DNA of 64,000 bases, taken from positions 54,954,235-55,018,234 of the forward strand of contig NC_133777.1 of the NCBI RefSeq assembly GCF_003597395.2. Reading direction: 5' to 3'. The notes beneath the pieces are model-generated. The model was not told the origin of the DNA. It did no database searches and saw nothing but the letters and a program-made list of their open reading frames with translations. The translations under genes were made by a program, and so were the position numbers. The first letter of the stretch is position 1; each line of letters begins with the position of its first letter. This DNA is from Chelonoidis abingdonii (Eukaryota > Chordata > Testudines > Testudinidae). Shown here one piece after another: positions 10,691 to 22,756 of the stretch.

Positions 10691-13190
10691 TTTTCCAACC
10701 TCAAGATTTAGTTAGTTTAGCCTTGGTTCTAGTCTTGGGCATTAGTTGGGATTTTATTTTGCGCAGTTTATTCATCTCTACATATTGTGATAAAATACTG
10801 TACTCTACCAGACTTTTCCCTAACACAGTACAAGTAAACTACTCAGACACTACCTTGCTTTACTAATCCACTTTAAGGAGATTTCCTTTGTATTGTGTAA
10901 TTCTATATTGCTTGATCTCTGCCTTTTGTTTTTACTCTGATTGACAGAGCTTCCTGTTCTTGTATTCAGACAGTATTGTTTTTGAGAGAAATTCTTGCCT
11001 GCACCTATACCTGGTTTTATTTTTAATTTTCCCTTTGATCTATGTGCCTGACACTAATGAATTCAAAACCAAAAGTCTGTCAGAGGGTATATTTTCTATC
11101 CTTTACTCTGCTTTATTTGTTGCATTTTTCCATATACTTCTCTCTAACAAACACCAGTTCTGTGTCCTGGCAACCAGGGGCACTTGTATGTGAATCCAGT
11201 GACTGTTGACTCTTAATCTTTACTGAACTGTTTGGGAATTCAGACCTCTAACTGTTAAGTAAGCAAAGCCACAGAAATAACTGAACATTAGGAATGGTAG
11301 TAAAGTTGAAGTAATCTCTCCAATGGTTTTATAACAGACACCTTTCAGTCCTGTTAACTTTTACACCTGCTGACTCATGTAGCACATGCAGGTGTTTTCA
11401 CAATAAGTGTTCAGTTAATAGCATTATTTCTCTTGACCAAGATAATTCATTTCTCACCCAACTTTACAAGTCCTGAAACTTAATTAAATTTAATATACTA
11501 AAAGGATTCACTAAATTTGATTGCAGAGGTGGATTTAAATTGTTTATCTTTCAAATCTAAAGCATACAATAGTAATAGGCCTGAGTTCAGTTAAGTAGGA
11601 TAAGATTTGTTAGCACTTGGGCAACCTATCTGCTTGGCATTTGTTTAGAGAAAAGCTGTGATTCACGGAACTGTAGAGACAATAGGAGGGACAGAGTGAC
11701 CTTGCTGAAACAATCCTACGATTTTTAATGTGAGCTCTATCACAGATCCTAGCAAGTGCCCATTCCTAGCCACCCATTAGGACTACTACGAGGGAAGTCC
11801 AAGCCTTTGTGTTCTGGGTCCCTAGGGTGTTTCAAGCTTCTGGAGCCTGAACGGAGTCCAGACCTTGCCCCAATCTCAGGGGCCCTAAGCACACCCTCAG
11901 GGCACAGACCTTCTATCTGGCAACCCCTATGAGTATTGGAACCCGCTGTCCAGCTGCTTAGCCCCCCTTTTGCAGCACTGACCCTTCGGACTCCCTGTTA
12001 CTTAAACATCCCCCTCTTCCAGATCTCCACCCCTAATGGTGTGAAGCTTCTGGTTACAGTTTACTTCTCTCAGGGCACAAAGCAGTTCTGCAGCTGTCAG
12101 CCCACATGTACCTTGCACAGTCCAACACCTTTATGTTCTTTTGTGCTGGATCAGGAGAGTACCAATTATGCAAAACAATAAAACACTAAATGCATGTCTG
12201 TGCCTCACTTTCCTCGTCGAGGGGGTTATAGCAGAAGTGTTAATAGGATTGTGAAGCAGGGGTGAGGTGCAGCGTGGAACTGATTGAAATTTTTGATGAG
12301 GAAGAGTATTCTATCCAGGGAACGTCCTGTGTGCTGCTGGGTGGCACAGAACATTTTTTGAGGGGGTCCTCTGTTAACATTGTGAGAACCCTTCACTGAT
12401 CTTACAAATTCTATGTTCATTTGCTGAAACAAGGATACACAGAAGGGGTCTTCCTCCCCTATAGGCTTTAGAAAAACTTTTTGGCCATTTGAGGCACGTT
12501 CTGACACATTCATTTTCAGCTGTGTCACAGAAATCCAAATTAGATTATTTGCAACTTGGTGTTAATGATTACAGCTCATCTGCAACTGTCACAAGCTCAG
12601 TGCATATTTTTTCATGGAGTGTTGCTTAAGCTGACAACCCTACATCGTGTTCAAGATACACTTACGTGCTGCTGTATCTGATGAACTGCTATTCATAGAA
12701 CTGTGATAGGACTTTGCAGAGTTACCGTTAAATAACACACCAGCTTTCACCTTGAAGTGCCAGTGTTTTGTCCCACACAGTTGTATTCTTTGCACAAGGT
12801 CCTCCACTGCTTCCATAAAAGCCAGCTATTCAAGACTATGCATCATTCAGTGTCAGAACACTTTTCGGAAGAGTAGCCTAAATAAAGGACTTCCATGATG
12901 TCAGTCCATTTCAAAAACCAGATTAATAGGTGGTGTAAACAAGTAACATGAGCAGCATCTGGAAACTATCCAAAAAGACTGATTTGAAATAGTTTGTTTT
13001 TATACTCTCAATTAGAACAGCAATTCTTTTATCTGAGATGACACAGTCGTCTTTCAAGTTTTTAAAAAGTGCTTTGAAGTCCACACCAACTGGTATGCAT
13101 TTATTCATCAAAATCTGAATTACAGTAGTACACTGAATACCCTAAAGTGTGTTGTTTCTAATGGAGAAAATACTGTTAATACTCCTACTT
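10691..13190 (+). other. Non-coding intron with an unclassified repeat-like block
   Basis: No exon is seen. The interval 11700-12190 is GC-richer than its surroundings and ends near AAAACAATAAAACAC, so it might be an old LTR on the + strand, but I cannot identify its ends. The rest is AT-rich without recognised structure. Confidence 0.35.
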
Positions 13191-14290
13191 CTCCAACAAC
13201 TCTTCCTTTACTTTTGTATGGAAAATCACTAAACATGCTCTTTGATCCTCTCTAATCTTTCTCTCTCACAGGTAAGTCAAAAGTGAACTTAGATTTCAAG
13301 AATATCTACTGCCTTTGACACTACTGATCACTCTCATTTCTCCTCTCTTTGCTCTTCCTTCAGCACCACCTTAAATTATATCTGTCTCCCATCCCCATTA
13401 GTATCCCTCAGTGTTTTGTCCTTAGTCTCCTGGCCTCTGGTTTCTGTTACCATCTGCATATTAATGATTTCAAAATCTAATGCCTAATCCCCAAGCTCCA
13501 TTGTTCACTCTCACATCTCCACGTCTCAGTCATTTCCTGGATGTTCCACCACCATTACACCCTGTTTCTCCACAAAATGGAATTCTTCCCTCTTCACCAT
13601 CTCTCTTGTCTACATCCATTAACAGCCTCGTATATCTCCCAGGATCACAATTGCATGCAGGTTTGTCTACCATCTTTTTCAAACATAACACTTTGTCATG
13701 TCTTAGCAGTCAGTGTAGACCAGATATCAAAATCTGCATCATGTCAGCTTATAACAATTAAACGTTGCTGAAGCGAAAAGGAAAAGAAGTTGTTAGCTTT
13801 CAAATTATAAGGGTTAAGTCTCAAAGAGAATGAGGATAAAACTTTACCTTTGCAGACAAGTCCTCTGACTCTTGTCTCTACATGAGCCCTGCTTGGTTTC
13901 TTAATGAATCCTATAGTATGTTCCTTTTTAATATCATCAACATTGATCCTTTTTCCTTATTATCCCCGTTGCAAAAATCTTTTGTCTCTTGTCTTGATAT
14001 TGTAACTTCTCTGGCCTCTGTCTGTCCATTACTGCTACAGTCCTTTACTCGTGTTCCAGCCAGATCACCCTTCTCATTGGATCTTTTTGCTATTTACCTG
14101 CCCCTTACTGCATTACATTCAAATTCCCGCTTCTTACCTTCAAAACTATACATAACCTCACTCTTCTCTACATCTCTTGCTCATTTTCTCCCACATCCTC
14201 TCTGATGCTCTATATTGCCCCCCGGTTTCATTTCCTGCCCTCCTACTTCTTCCTTTTTCTCACTTTTGTCTTTCTGCTTTTGTTCATAGG
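13190..14290 (+). repeat. Pyrimidine-rich block, possible ancient LINE
   Basis: A strongly C/T-biased + strand with two longer frames (13480-13761 and 13882-14205). Phrases such as FAIYLPLTALHSNSRFLPSK and LYITSLFSTSLAHFLPHP resemble translations of the 3' part of old L2/CR1-type LINEs. There is no intact domain. The assignment is weak; a biased simple-sequence origin is also possible. Confidence 0.3.
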
Positions 14291-16846
14291 CAACAGGGAA
14301 AGTAGAACATCTATTATTGTATTTTCCTGGCAGCAAAAAGGCAATTGAAAAGAAGAAAGTCTCTTTTAGGTCTAGGCGGTGAGAGAGGTTATTGTGTTGA
14401 TTATGGTCAGTACTTTTTTCTCAATTCAGTCACTGTTACAGGGTGGTTTATGGAACATTATTGCAGTTACCGCAAAGAGGGAGTGCAGTCACACAGCTTC
14501 TATGGGGTGTATATGTGGGAAGGATGTGTGGGAAGAATATATTTGGTTAAAGATGATTGAAAAAGCCTATGCCAGCCATTCAGGCTGGCTAATATCCTGA
14601 ATCACCACTTCATTGATCTGGAGGGCCTCTTGGCATACACTCTTGGTTGAGGATTTGCCTGCATTCAGATGTCGAGGAACTGCAGGAAATAGAAAAAAAA
14701 TTAAACTAATGGTCTTTGCCTGTGTCCATGCTGGTTTAAGATACCATGTTTTGCTGCTGACTGGCTGTCTCATGTGGGAAGTTGCTATGGATGTCCAGGT
14801 GTACTGAGGAGATTTGAAAAGAAAGAAACCACTTACTTCTCTGAATTTTTTTTTTTTGTAATTCCATGTCTGCCGTAGCACGTTCATCTGCCATATCATT
14901 TGATGGAGCGTAACTACACAATTCAGAATTACAATGCAGTGCACTTCAATCAAGTCCCAGAGACCACACTCCGCTTTTATTGTGGCAAAACTCCCAAAGA
15001 AGGTGATTGGATTTTGTCATAGTGTAAAAGCAGACCTCCAGAGGCCTTGAGAAGAGATTATTAGGAAAATAGGCTGGATCCTGCATTCCTTCCATACTCC
15101 TGCTAACTTCATCAGGCATTTGGAGTATGCTAGGAATGCAGGGCTAGAATGCTGTTTGTAATGTGCAGACGTACCAACTCTCACGGATTAATTGGGAGAG
15201 ATGTGATTTCTAAGTAAAATTAAGCCGGACTCATGATCTCGTGAGAAAACTCTCAAATGTCAGGATTTTTTTTTTTCCAGCTGGGCTGCTGGGGCCCCCA
15301 CCGTCAGCAAGATATGTGACCTGAGAGCACTGTAAAGGCTCAGAAACTGGAAGGGAAATAAAGAGAACCCACGTTTATTTGAAAAAACAATCCTCATGAT
15401 TTGGGGGAGGGAGGATTGTCTGACTCATTATTTTCCAGTGGCGAGGGTTAGCGACACTGAGTGTGCTTTAAATTTCAAGAAATACAGTTGAGTACTAAAC
15501 TTTTATCTGTGTGGCAAAAACACCATTTTGGCCCCATTAGGACAGTTTTAGAAAAAAATACTTCTCGATTGTTAGGTCTTAATCTAAGTGTGTTTGCTTT
15601 GCTTATGGCATGTGAAAGACACACTGCATAACTAGTCAATCTTAAGGCACATGTAATGTGTGCTGCTGGTTTTGCATGCTAGTTCTTATTTGAATTAACA
15701 AATAAAACCCTATTCTCAGGATTGATCAAGTTTGTTTATTGTATGCTGCGCTCTGTTGCTTAAAAAGGAAGAGACAGAATTTCTGTTTAAGCAACTGGTT
15801 TTGCTCAAGTGGCTTTTGTTGCATGTTTGATAATTAAAACTCTGGCTTGATCTTTTACATTTTTTTTTATCCTTGTGATAGTATGGGCAGTGAGTGTTTT
15901 TAAAATGGCTTTCCTCAAAGTAATATAGAAAACAAAAGTCTGATGTAGATCTGAACAATTAAGACCGAGTGATGTTATAATTAACATTTTAGTGTTGCAA
16001 TTGTTTTATTAGTTGTACATCAAAGAATAGAATGATAAAAGGCAGATGTGTTCTTTTTTATGGTTAAGGATTCATTTGAATGTATGAGCAGTTCCAGTTA
16101 ACAATATCAAATTAAGACAAAACAGCTTAAAGTTCATAATGATAACTCAGTCGGGGATGGGTAAGAGGCTTTGATTGGAGTTGATCCATGAAATTAAAGT
16201 TAAGAAAATTTAACAGATGTTTTAAATAAATACTGTTAGCGCTTAATTAAATCACACTCAATGTGTGATCTTTCACGCCCTTCAGCAGAAATTGTACTAG
16301 TATGCACAGCAAGATATATACAAAAACCTCCTTTAAATGTGACTTTCTTTATGACTGTAAAGTATGTTGAATAAATGGACAATGCGCCATATGTGATCCA
16401 ATGGATAGGTTTATATACAGAATGAGAGAGAGAGGTTGAGTAACCCTAAATGACAGTAGGCACTTTGTGTACAGCTTGCTCCCTAAGGATTCTGATCTAA
16501 AGGTCTTATCCTGGAAACAAAATAATCACAGTAAGAAGGCTGAGTGTTATTTGTAGGATCAGGCCTTAACTAGATAGACAACGTAATCAAAAAGAGTGCA
16601 ATATTCAGCAGCTGGTGAAGTGACCATATCTATCTGTGTATCTTCTGAAGTGCACATGGTTTGTTGGTTCCCCAATTATTGTTGATTTTAAAAGAAAAAT
16701 ATCTATTAGTTCTCTAATGTTTTATTCAGAGTTATATCCATTTTCAGTTATATGAGCCATGTCCCTAAAATGAATGGCAGTTATGTTAGTCATATCAGAC
16801 ATAGCTATAAATTGTTAACAGAATATTACCTTCCACCTTTTGGCAG
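14291..16846 (+). other. Non-coding intron up to first recognised exon
   Basis: AT-rich DNA without a recognised repeat or exon. The stretch 15165-15320 (caccaactctcacgga type) may be an old interspersed repeat. The final 20 bases are the pyrimidine tract and AG of the acceptor for the exon at 16847. Confidence 0.4.
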
Positions 16847-17029
16847 GCAAAAACTGGGATTTGACCGCTGCTCTGAGTGACTATGAGCAGCTCCGACAGG
16901 TACACACAGCCAACCTGCCACAGGTGTTTAATGAAGGGAAGTACTACAAGCAGCAGGAAAGAGACCCACCTCAACAGGTGAACAAGACTGAACGACCAAG
17001 TCTGCAGAGACAGGATGACATTGCTCAAG
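16847..17029 (+). CDS. OTUD7A: OTUD7A coding exon: end of UBA-like region and linker
   Basis: Internal exon. The acceptor is a pyrimidine-rich tract ending in TTTTGGCAG; the donor is CAAG|GTAAAT. It opens with two bases that complete a split Gly codon and then reads [20 protein letters not shown], followed by a Gln/Lys-rich linker and LQRQDDIAQ. It is 183 nt (2 + 60 codons + 1), so both ends are split-codon phase. The [17 protein letters not shown] block is the second half of the N-terminal UBA-like region shared by OTUD7A and OTUD7B, which in OTUD7B binds ubiquitin. Tyr in SDYEQ and the HTANLP stretch fit OTUD7A better than OTUD7B. The linker (about residues 25-50 of the exon) looks divergent from mammalian OTUD7A as I remember it. 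The preceding exon, which carries the start codon, was not found in the 16.8 kb upstream. Confidence 0.95.
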
Positions 17030-17718
17030 GTAAATGCAGCTACCTGACCGCCTTTGTGGACAAATAGCTTTTTGGATAATCAAAGTACATTATGCAGATA
17101 GTAGGAACTAAATTATCTGCCATCAGATAAATTATGTCATTGTTATTAACTTTATGGAGATACTGATGGGTTGGGCCCTGTATTGCACGTTTTTCAGTCC
17201 AGTTTATCTTTGCCGATGTTTGGTAGATTTTAAGATGTAACTGAAGTATTCAAATTTAGGTTTTTTAGAGACAGTGTGACGTTAACTATGAGAGGAGTGG
17301 GCTAGATGAAGTTGTAGACTTCTCCCATTTCTAATTTCCCATGTGTCTGATCCAGAGAAAGTTCCATCATTTCGGTCATTGACTTCTTGATCATTATTAC
17401 ATGATAAAGGTGGCACTGGAGAAGACATCTGTTGAAGTAACTTTTGTCATGAAAATGTCTTAGTCTCTTGATTCCACCCCCATAAAAAGGTGATATTGAA
17501 TTAGTTATTTCAAACAAAGGAGAGAAAAAAACAAGGAACAATTTTCAGTTATAGCAGTTGGTTTCCATTACATGATTATAAGCATTAGGATTTATTTTTC
17601 ATATTCAAATTGCTTGCTCTCTCTGACTGTTGTAACAGGTTTCTTCTAATTTAATTCACCAAAGAGTTGAGCCCTACATTAAATGTTAATCTATGGTATG
17701 CCAGCTTCTCGCATTTTC

Positions 17719-17737
17719 AAAAAAAAAAAAAAAAAAA
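17719..17737 (+). repeat. Poly(A) run of 19
   Basis: An uninterrupted A homopolymer in the intron after the first exon. No SINE or LINE body is recognisable immediately upstream, so it cannot be assigned to a retroposon. Confidence 0.8.
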
Positions 17738-17869
17738 GGTAACTAGTGACCCGGCAGGAATTTGTCATCATGAAACCCCTCTAGACCTGAGTCCTGTTAG
17801 CTGAGGATTTGCCCCTAGAAGTCGTACAGTGGTGATGCATTCATGTATGTGAGAAGCGTTGGAAGGGAA

Positions 17870-18610
17870 AATAATTCTTTTTTGTTTCTCAACAATTTGT
17901 CCCTGACTCCACAGGAAAATAGACAAGACAACAAGAATGTGGTTTAAAAAAGCCTTTATTAAGTAACTGTGAGCTGTCCAGCGCACTTTTGTAATCCTTT
18001 TGTAATCCATTCCACTTGGTGGAGGGCTGCTGTCAGCCCCTACCCTTCTTTTGGGGTGTTGGTTGCAGCACTGTTGCTACGACCCTATTACCCTCACTCC
18101 ATATGAGGGTTAAGAGGGAAGGGAAGACATGGTTCTCTCTTCACTATACCTGGTGTTAGAAGCCACAACCCCATTACCCACCTTCTCTAGGAAATACCTT
18201 CTCCTAATCTGCTTCCAGTTCTGGTTTATCAGTGAACTAGACCCTTTATTGAACAAGTATCTGCACTGGGTGCCTGCCAAGTTGCAACACACTGAATTTT
18301 GCAAGCTAGCCTATCCACTGGGTCCTTGGGCTACCAACAGAACACTGAAAAATCCCACCTTGCCCAGTCCACTCTGGCAGTGAGGGAAAAATTCCTTCTC
18401 AGCCCCAACAAGGTAACTAGCATGAGCCCACAACAAGGACCAAAAGCCCCTGTCTTTTTCTAATCCCAAAGACAAGGAAGCTTTTCTTCTCATTGCAGAA
18501 TGAGCCTTTGAGCAGGGCAAAGAGCTTACAGCCCTCCCTTGGGTACTTGGGAGCCAATAAGCTGATATTGCACCTTCTGTCCAACCAATCAGCCACAGAG
18601 GCCACCATCC
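17870..18610 (-). mobile_element. Probable old LTR, antisense to OTUD7A
   Basis: Read on the minus strand, the block ends with a polyadenylation-type signal (ACTTAATAAAGGC around 17955) followed by a short U5-like tail. The body is distinctly GC-richer than the flanking intron and contains the phrases 'ccctttattgaacaagtatctgcac' and 'aagctgatattgcacc' on the + strand, which I associate with interspersed turtle repeats. No TG...CA ends or target duplication could be fixed. A LINE or unclassified repeat is the alternative. Confidence 0.35.
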
Positions 18611-18622
18611 CATGCCCCTCTC

Positions 18623-18790
18623 CAGTGCTTAATTTGTAATGAAAGTGCCAGAGCTCAGACAATTAGGTGCCGGAGCTCAAGTACATTTTTTTACTTTAAT
18701 AACTGATGCAGCAATCCCAGAGGTGCTGGGGCTATGAACTGCCAAGCCTAGGCAGTGTCAGGGATCAGCCCTGGCACAAATTAAGCACTA
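18623..18790. mobile_element. hAT-type MITE, CAGTGCTTAATTTGT family
   Basis: A 168-bp non-coding element with near-perfect inverted ends: CAGTGCTTAATTTGT on the left and ACAAATTAAGCACTA on the right. Flanking octamers CCCCTCTC (18615-18622) and TCCCTCTC (18791-18798) agree at 7 of 8, as expected for a hAT insertion. The inside is GC-rich with a 'ggtgccggagctca' motif. Confidence 0.8.
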
Positions 18791-19284
18791 TCCCTCTCCT
18801 CAAGCCCACAAAGAAGGACAGTGCAGCAATCCCTTAAAGGAGGGAGAAGGGGTTTTCTTTCTCCCGCTGGCTCAGGCAAATACCCCCCCACACACACTCC
18901 CTCTGAGGCTGCAGGGGTGGGGAAAAGTGGCAGCATTGCTATTGCTACTCCTAATTTAAGGAGCATCATTGAAGAGCTCTGGAAGCAGCCTTTCCTCAGT
19001 TGGTACCTGCTGACCAAAACAAGGCTTTGGAAGGGCTTGAGGAGGGAATTGTAGGGCTTCTTTTGACTCAGTCTAAAGTGCTGGATTAATCAGAGTTAAA
19101 GAAGCAAACCTACACATACAGGGCTAGAAGTCAATGAATTATGCCTGTTTACATCAGCTGAGGACCTGGGCCACTGTCTAAAAGTCAAAGTTTTTAAATC
19201 ACTTGTTTGACATTGAAATAGCCACTTCATGTTTGCTATAAGCAGTGCCCTACTGATACAAACAAGGAAACTGGATGCCAGAGC

Positions 19285-19345
19285 TAGGGTGACCAGACAG
19301 CAGGTGTGAAAAATTGGGACAGGGGGTGGAGGAAATAGGAGCCTA
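19285..19345. mobile_element. 61-bp half-length hAT MITE with perfect duplication
   Basis: Starts TAGGGTGACCAGACAGCAGG like the longer copies at 34420 and 50102, but ends TAGGAGCCTA at a point that is internal in those copies. It is flanked by identical octamers GCCAGAGC at 19277-19284 and 19346-19353. The perfect duplication exactly at the shortened end shows it inserted in this form. Confidence 0.85.
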
Positions 19346-19611
19346 GCCAGAGCTCACAGTAACTTTGTCACTCAGTGTGTTCCTAGAGCAATTCACGTAA
19401 CCTGCCTTGTACTTCTGTTCCTTCATTTACAAGTGGGAGTAGTGAATAGTGCTGGCTAAAAAGTGTAGGGAAAAAAGAAACAAAAACTTCATCCCAGTAT
19501 TCAAAAACTTGCTGAAGAATGTCATTTGGATTTCAAAATTAGAAAAATTTTGACCAGCTTTAGCAATAGTAAACTTTTGGATGTTCTGAATGTTAATTCA
19601 TTGTTATTTAT

Positions 19612-19866
19612 AAGAGAGACACAGTGGGTGAGGTAATATCTTTTTTTGGACCAACTTCTGTTGGTGAGAGAGACAAGCTTTCGAGTCACACAGAGCTCTT
19701 CTTCAGGTCCATCAGCATCTGCCACTGATGATAGACCTGAAGAAGAGGTCTATGTAAGCTTGAAAGCTTCTCTCTCACCAAGAGAAGTTGGTCTGATAAA
19801 AGATATTACCTCACCCACTGTGTCTCTGTAATATGCTGATATCGACATGGCTACAACAACACTGCA
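19612..19866. mobile_element. Inverted-repeat tail of a probable Penelope-like element
   Basis: Two arms of about 98 bp (19612-19710 and 19734-19830) are inverted copies: GTGGGTGAGGTAATATCTTT on the left answers AAAGATATTACCTCACCCAC on the right. They are separated by 23 bases, themselves able to pair (ATCAG/CTGAT). After the right arm comes 'atcgacatggctacaacaacactgcat', an end I know from abundant turtle repeats assigned to Penelope-like retroelements. The family name is from memory; the inverted structure is seen directly. Confidence 0.6.
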
Positions 19867-20084
19867 TATGATATCTACGAAGTAATTTGAGTTCTGAGGA
19901 TGAAAGGTAGTAGAAATGCTGTGTGATGCATCCATACATCTCATTTTAAATAAATAGGATTTGTTTGTGCCTGTCAGAGAGTGGAGTTAAGCTCACATGG
20001 TACAGTAATGTTTCTTATTTACAGCACTGTACATGTTCACTGTCTGACCACTCAGGGCCAAGTTTACAGAGATTTGGACATCTG

Positions 20085-20275
20085 AGGATTCAGATAGGCA
20101 CCAATGGGATTTCCAAAGCTCCTAAGCAGGTTAGATGTCCAATTCTAATTAGGTGCCTAACTCTGATTAGATGTCCAACTCTAATCAGAGTTAGGCACCT
20201 AATTCACCTAAGTACTTTGTAAATCCACTAGGCACCAGCCTGCATCTTTTGGTGCCTAAAGATCTGGCCCAAAAT
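20085..20275. repeat. Palindromic repeat with a 21-bp perfect hairpin
   Basis: Contains several copies of the phrase 'ttagatgtccaa' and 'aggtgcctaa'. A perfect 21-bp inverted repeat lies at 20151-20171 and 20180-20200 with an 8-base loop TGTCCAAC. A relative, in decayed form, is at 37160-37310 (aggtgtctaacctgc). This is probably an old MITE-like or tandemly rearranged interspersed repeat. Confidence 0.6.
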
Positions 20276-20499
20276 CACTCACTAACTAAATCCTCACAAC
20301 TTCTGTGAAATAAATAGAGATACTTAGGTTGAGAGGTTGGATAAGTTGCCTATGGTCACTCAGTGTCTCCATGATCTTAGACCTGTACACTAAGTAGTCT
20401 GCTTCTCAAATTGTATATAGTAATTTGTGAAAACAGCACCTAAGATAATGGGAGGCATACGGTAAAGCTACTAATTTTGGACAAGCACGAAAACCAGGC

Positions 20500-20760
20500 A
20501 GCCTAGAGAAATTAGTGGTCCCAGGAATATCAACAGGAATAATGGGTGGAAACTGAACAAAGAAAAATTTATATTGGACGTCAAGGGGAATGTTCTGTCA
20601 GAGGGCTCTGCATAATTATCGAATTGTCTCCCAAAATAAATAGTAGAAGCCCTACTGCTTAAATCATTTAAAACTAGACTGAATATGTTGTAGGGGGAAG
20701 TCTTGCATTGGTAGGGGGATGACGTAGATGATCCAGCCTATATAGGTACAGTATTTTCAA
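20500..20760 (+). mobile_element. CR1-like LINE 3' end, old
   Basis: The order 'ggaaactgaacaaagaaaaattt', 'aaataaatagtagaagccc', 'taaatcatttaaaactagactg' and 'atgatccagcctat' follows the CR1/L3 3' region (the usual run is gtggaatagattaccaagggaggt, ctggaag, tttaaaactagactgga, gatgacc). Frames are destroyed. Confidence 0.55.
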
Positions 20761-21484
20761 GTCACCCAGTAGGAATTCTGATTGTGGTAAATGTCCCTTG
20801 ATTATACAGTTCATTCAGATTGTACAAAGCAACAATGAATACTGAATAGTGAAACACTATACATAAAAGTATGAAAAAAGATTGCATTGTACACTTTTAG
20901 GGAGTCTTTCATTTAGAAATCCATAGTACTTTTTGTATCTCAGGAATTCTATTTTCTGGAGTCCATAATCCGTGTGTGTGTGTCAGATTTTGGGCTATCC
21001 AAAGATATCTCTCATAGCATCTCAAACAATAATAAACGTAGGCAAAATAGGTGGCTTTTCAGCACATATCTTCACAAATTTATACATATCAGATGATAAA
21101 GGAAGGCACTGACTGACAGCCTAGAACTATCATTGCAACACTGCATAACTAATTAAAGAGGCATTGTCAAAAGAATATTAAGTATTTTTTAAAATACTAG
21201 GCAGTATGTTCCCTAACAGTTAATGGCTTCAATATTAAAACTGAAAAGTCCATTTTAGAGCTGTTTTTCTTTTTCTTTTATTACTATTATTATCATTATT
21301 TATTATTATACTGTTCTTTGTCATTTGTTTTTAATTGTTTATCAATGAAGACAGGGCTTAGAATGTTAAGATTTAACTTCCAACATCTGTTGCTATAATA
21401 TGCTAACAAACAAGATGTTCCACCAAACTTTGGGAATATTTTTTCTTAATAGCTACTGTAGCATGCTGCAGGTGAACCCAGGAA

Positions 21485-21600
21485 CTGAACATAAGAATTG
21501 CCATTCCAGATCAGACTAGAGGTCCACAGAGTTCAGCATCCTATTTTTGATGGTGGCCCATTCCAAGTGTTTCAGAGAAAGGTGAAGAAAACCCTATAAA
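21485..21600 (-). mobile_element. CR1 3' tail fragment, antisense
   Basis: ACATAAGAATTGCCATTCCA, GATCAGACTAGAGGTCCACA and GTTCAGCATCCTATTTTTG match the same CR1 antisense end as at 10440 but more diverged. It abuts the nested element cluster that begins near 21600. Confidence 0.6.
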
Positions 21601-22344
21601 TGTGCTCATTGCAACTTTACGCAATGTGTGCTTGTCTGGCTAGTTGGAAGAAAAGGTGTTGTTGTCCCTTTAAAGAATCCCCCTGCAACTAGCAGCAGGA
21701 AGGGGAAAAATTTACCTGTACAGACTGGAGGAGGAACAGGAAAAGGTTGGATTAGGTGTGGGGAGCCGGGGAGGGTACTGCCCTTCCAGCAGACCACCAG
21801 AAGGGGGAGGGGTATTTATCTCCACCCACCCCTGCTGCAGGAGAAGCTTTCTTTCACCTATATCAGGCCAGCAGCAGCTCACAGAAATGGTGGGTTTCCT
21901 CTTCTAGGCCGACTGGAGCAAAAGCAGCAGCTCCAGATCAGCGTGCAATAGGGACATATGGGAGAGGGTGCAGAGTTAGGGTACCTAGCACACAGGAGGA
22001 AGGGGAACAGAGGTGTAGCGAGCGCCCTCCGTACCCTCCGACCGGAGGGGACCCCGCAAGGAAGGGGGCCCCTAAAAGTGGCAAAAAAAATGTAAGGTAT
22101 AACTAGGTAAGTGACATTTATTGACGCTATTGCACAATCCATGTCGGTTTTACTGACAAAACCGTGAAGTCATTATGATTCATCATAATGCTATTGGCTA
22201 CATCAGTTGTCTGTCGGTCAGTTTCGAATTTTAGTTGGACCCATTCAAGAATGTGTATTTGCATTCATAATGCAGTCGGCGGATAAATGTTATTAATTTA
22301 GTTGTTTAGTTTTTTATCGTTCCAACGCAGAAGCGTGCTTTGTG

Positions 22345-22407
22345 ATGTCTAAGAGAATGTATAAGAGCAGAGCTAGTAAACGAAAGGCAGCAAAAGATGC
22401 CGAATGA
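22345..22407 (+). pseudogene. N-terminal remnant of ZMYM1-type hAT transposase
   Basis: Twenty codons, MSKRMYKSRASKRKAAKDAE, then TGA. The MSKRKYxSGAxKRK opening is typical of the transposases related to ZMYM1-like proteins that carry a TTF/DUF4371-type domain. It lies about 340 bp inside the left end, where the start codon of the parental element would be. The remaining sequence to 22756 has no clear coding similarity. Confidence 0.6.
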
Positions 22408-22756
22408 ATGGCAAAACAATGATTGCCTCAAGTCATCATATTTTGTGACCATAAGGCATGTTTTGTCAGGTTAGTGAAAAGTTATTTGGGAATACCACTT
22501 TTTCCTTCTTGTTTGAAATTCAGCTAGCAGCTGGAGTATCAGTGAGCACCTGCACTCTGCTTTACCAGAAACACCTGCTTCAAGCTAAATGGATTTAAAT
22601 AATATGATCGTAAGTCATTTTTACTTGACGGAGATGTCATAAGAAACTTTTTGTGCAAGTGTTCGATACCTAGTTGTTGGCACAGAAAAAATAGGGTGGG
22701 GGAAAAGGGAACTACTTTTCAGTGTCTGATTCCTGCAAAATTTGCAGATTATTATT

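Noticed and set aside
14567..14953. Minus-strand open frame of 128 codons
   Set aside because: Overlapped by frames on both strands and by an A/T homopolymer; no domain.
20151..20200. Possible microRNA hairpin
   Set aside because: The hairpin is part of a repeat with related copies elsewhere in the window, its stem is perfect and short, and there is no expression evidence.
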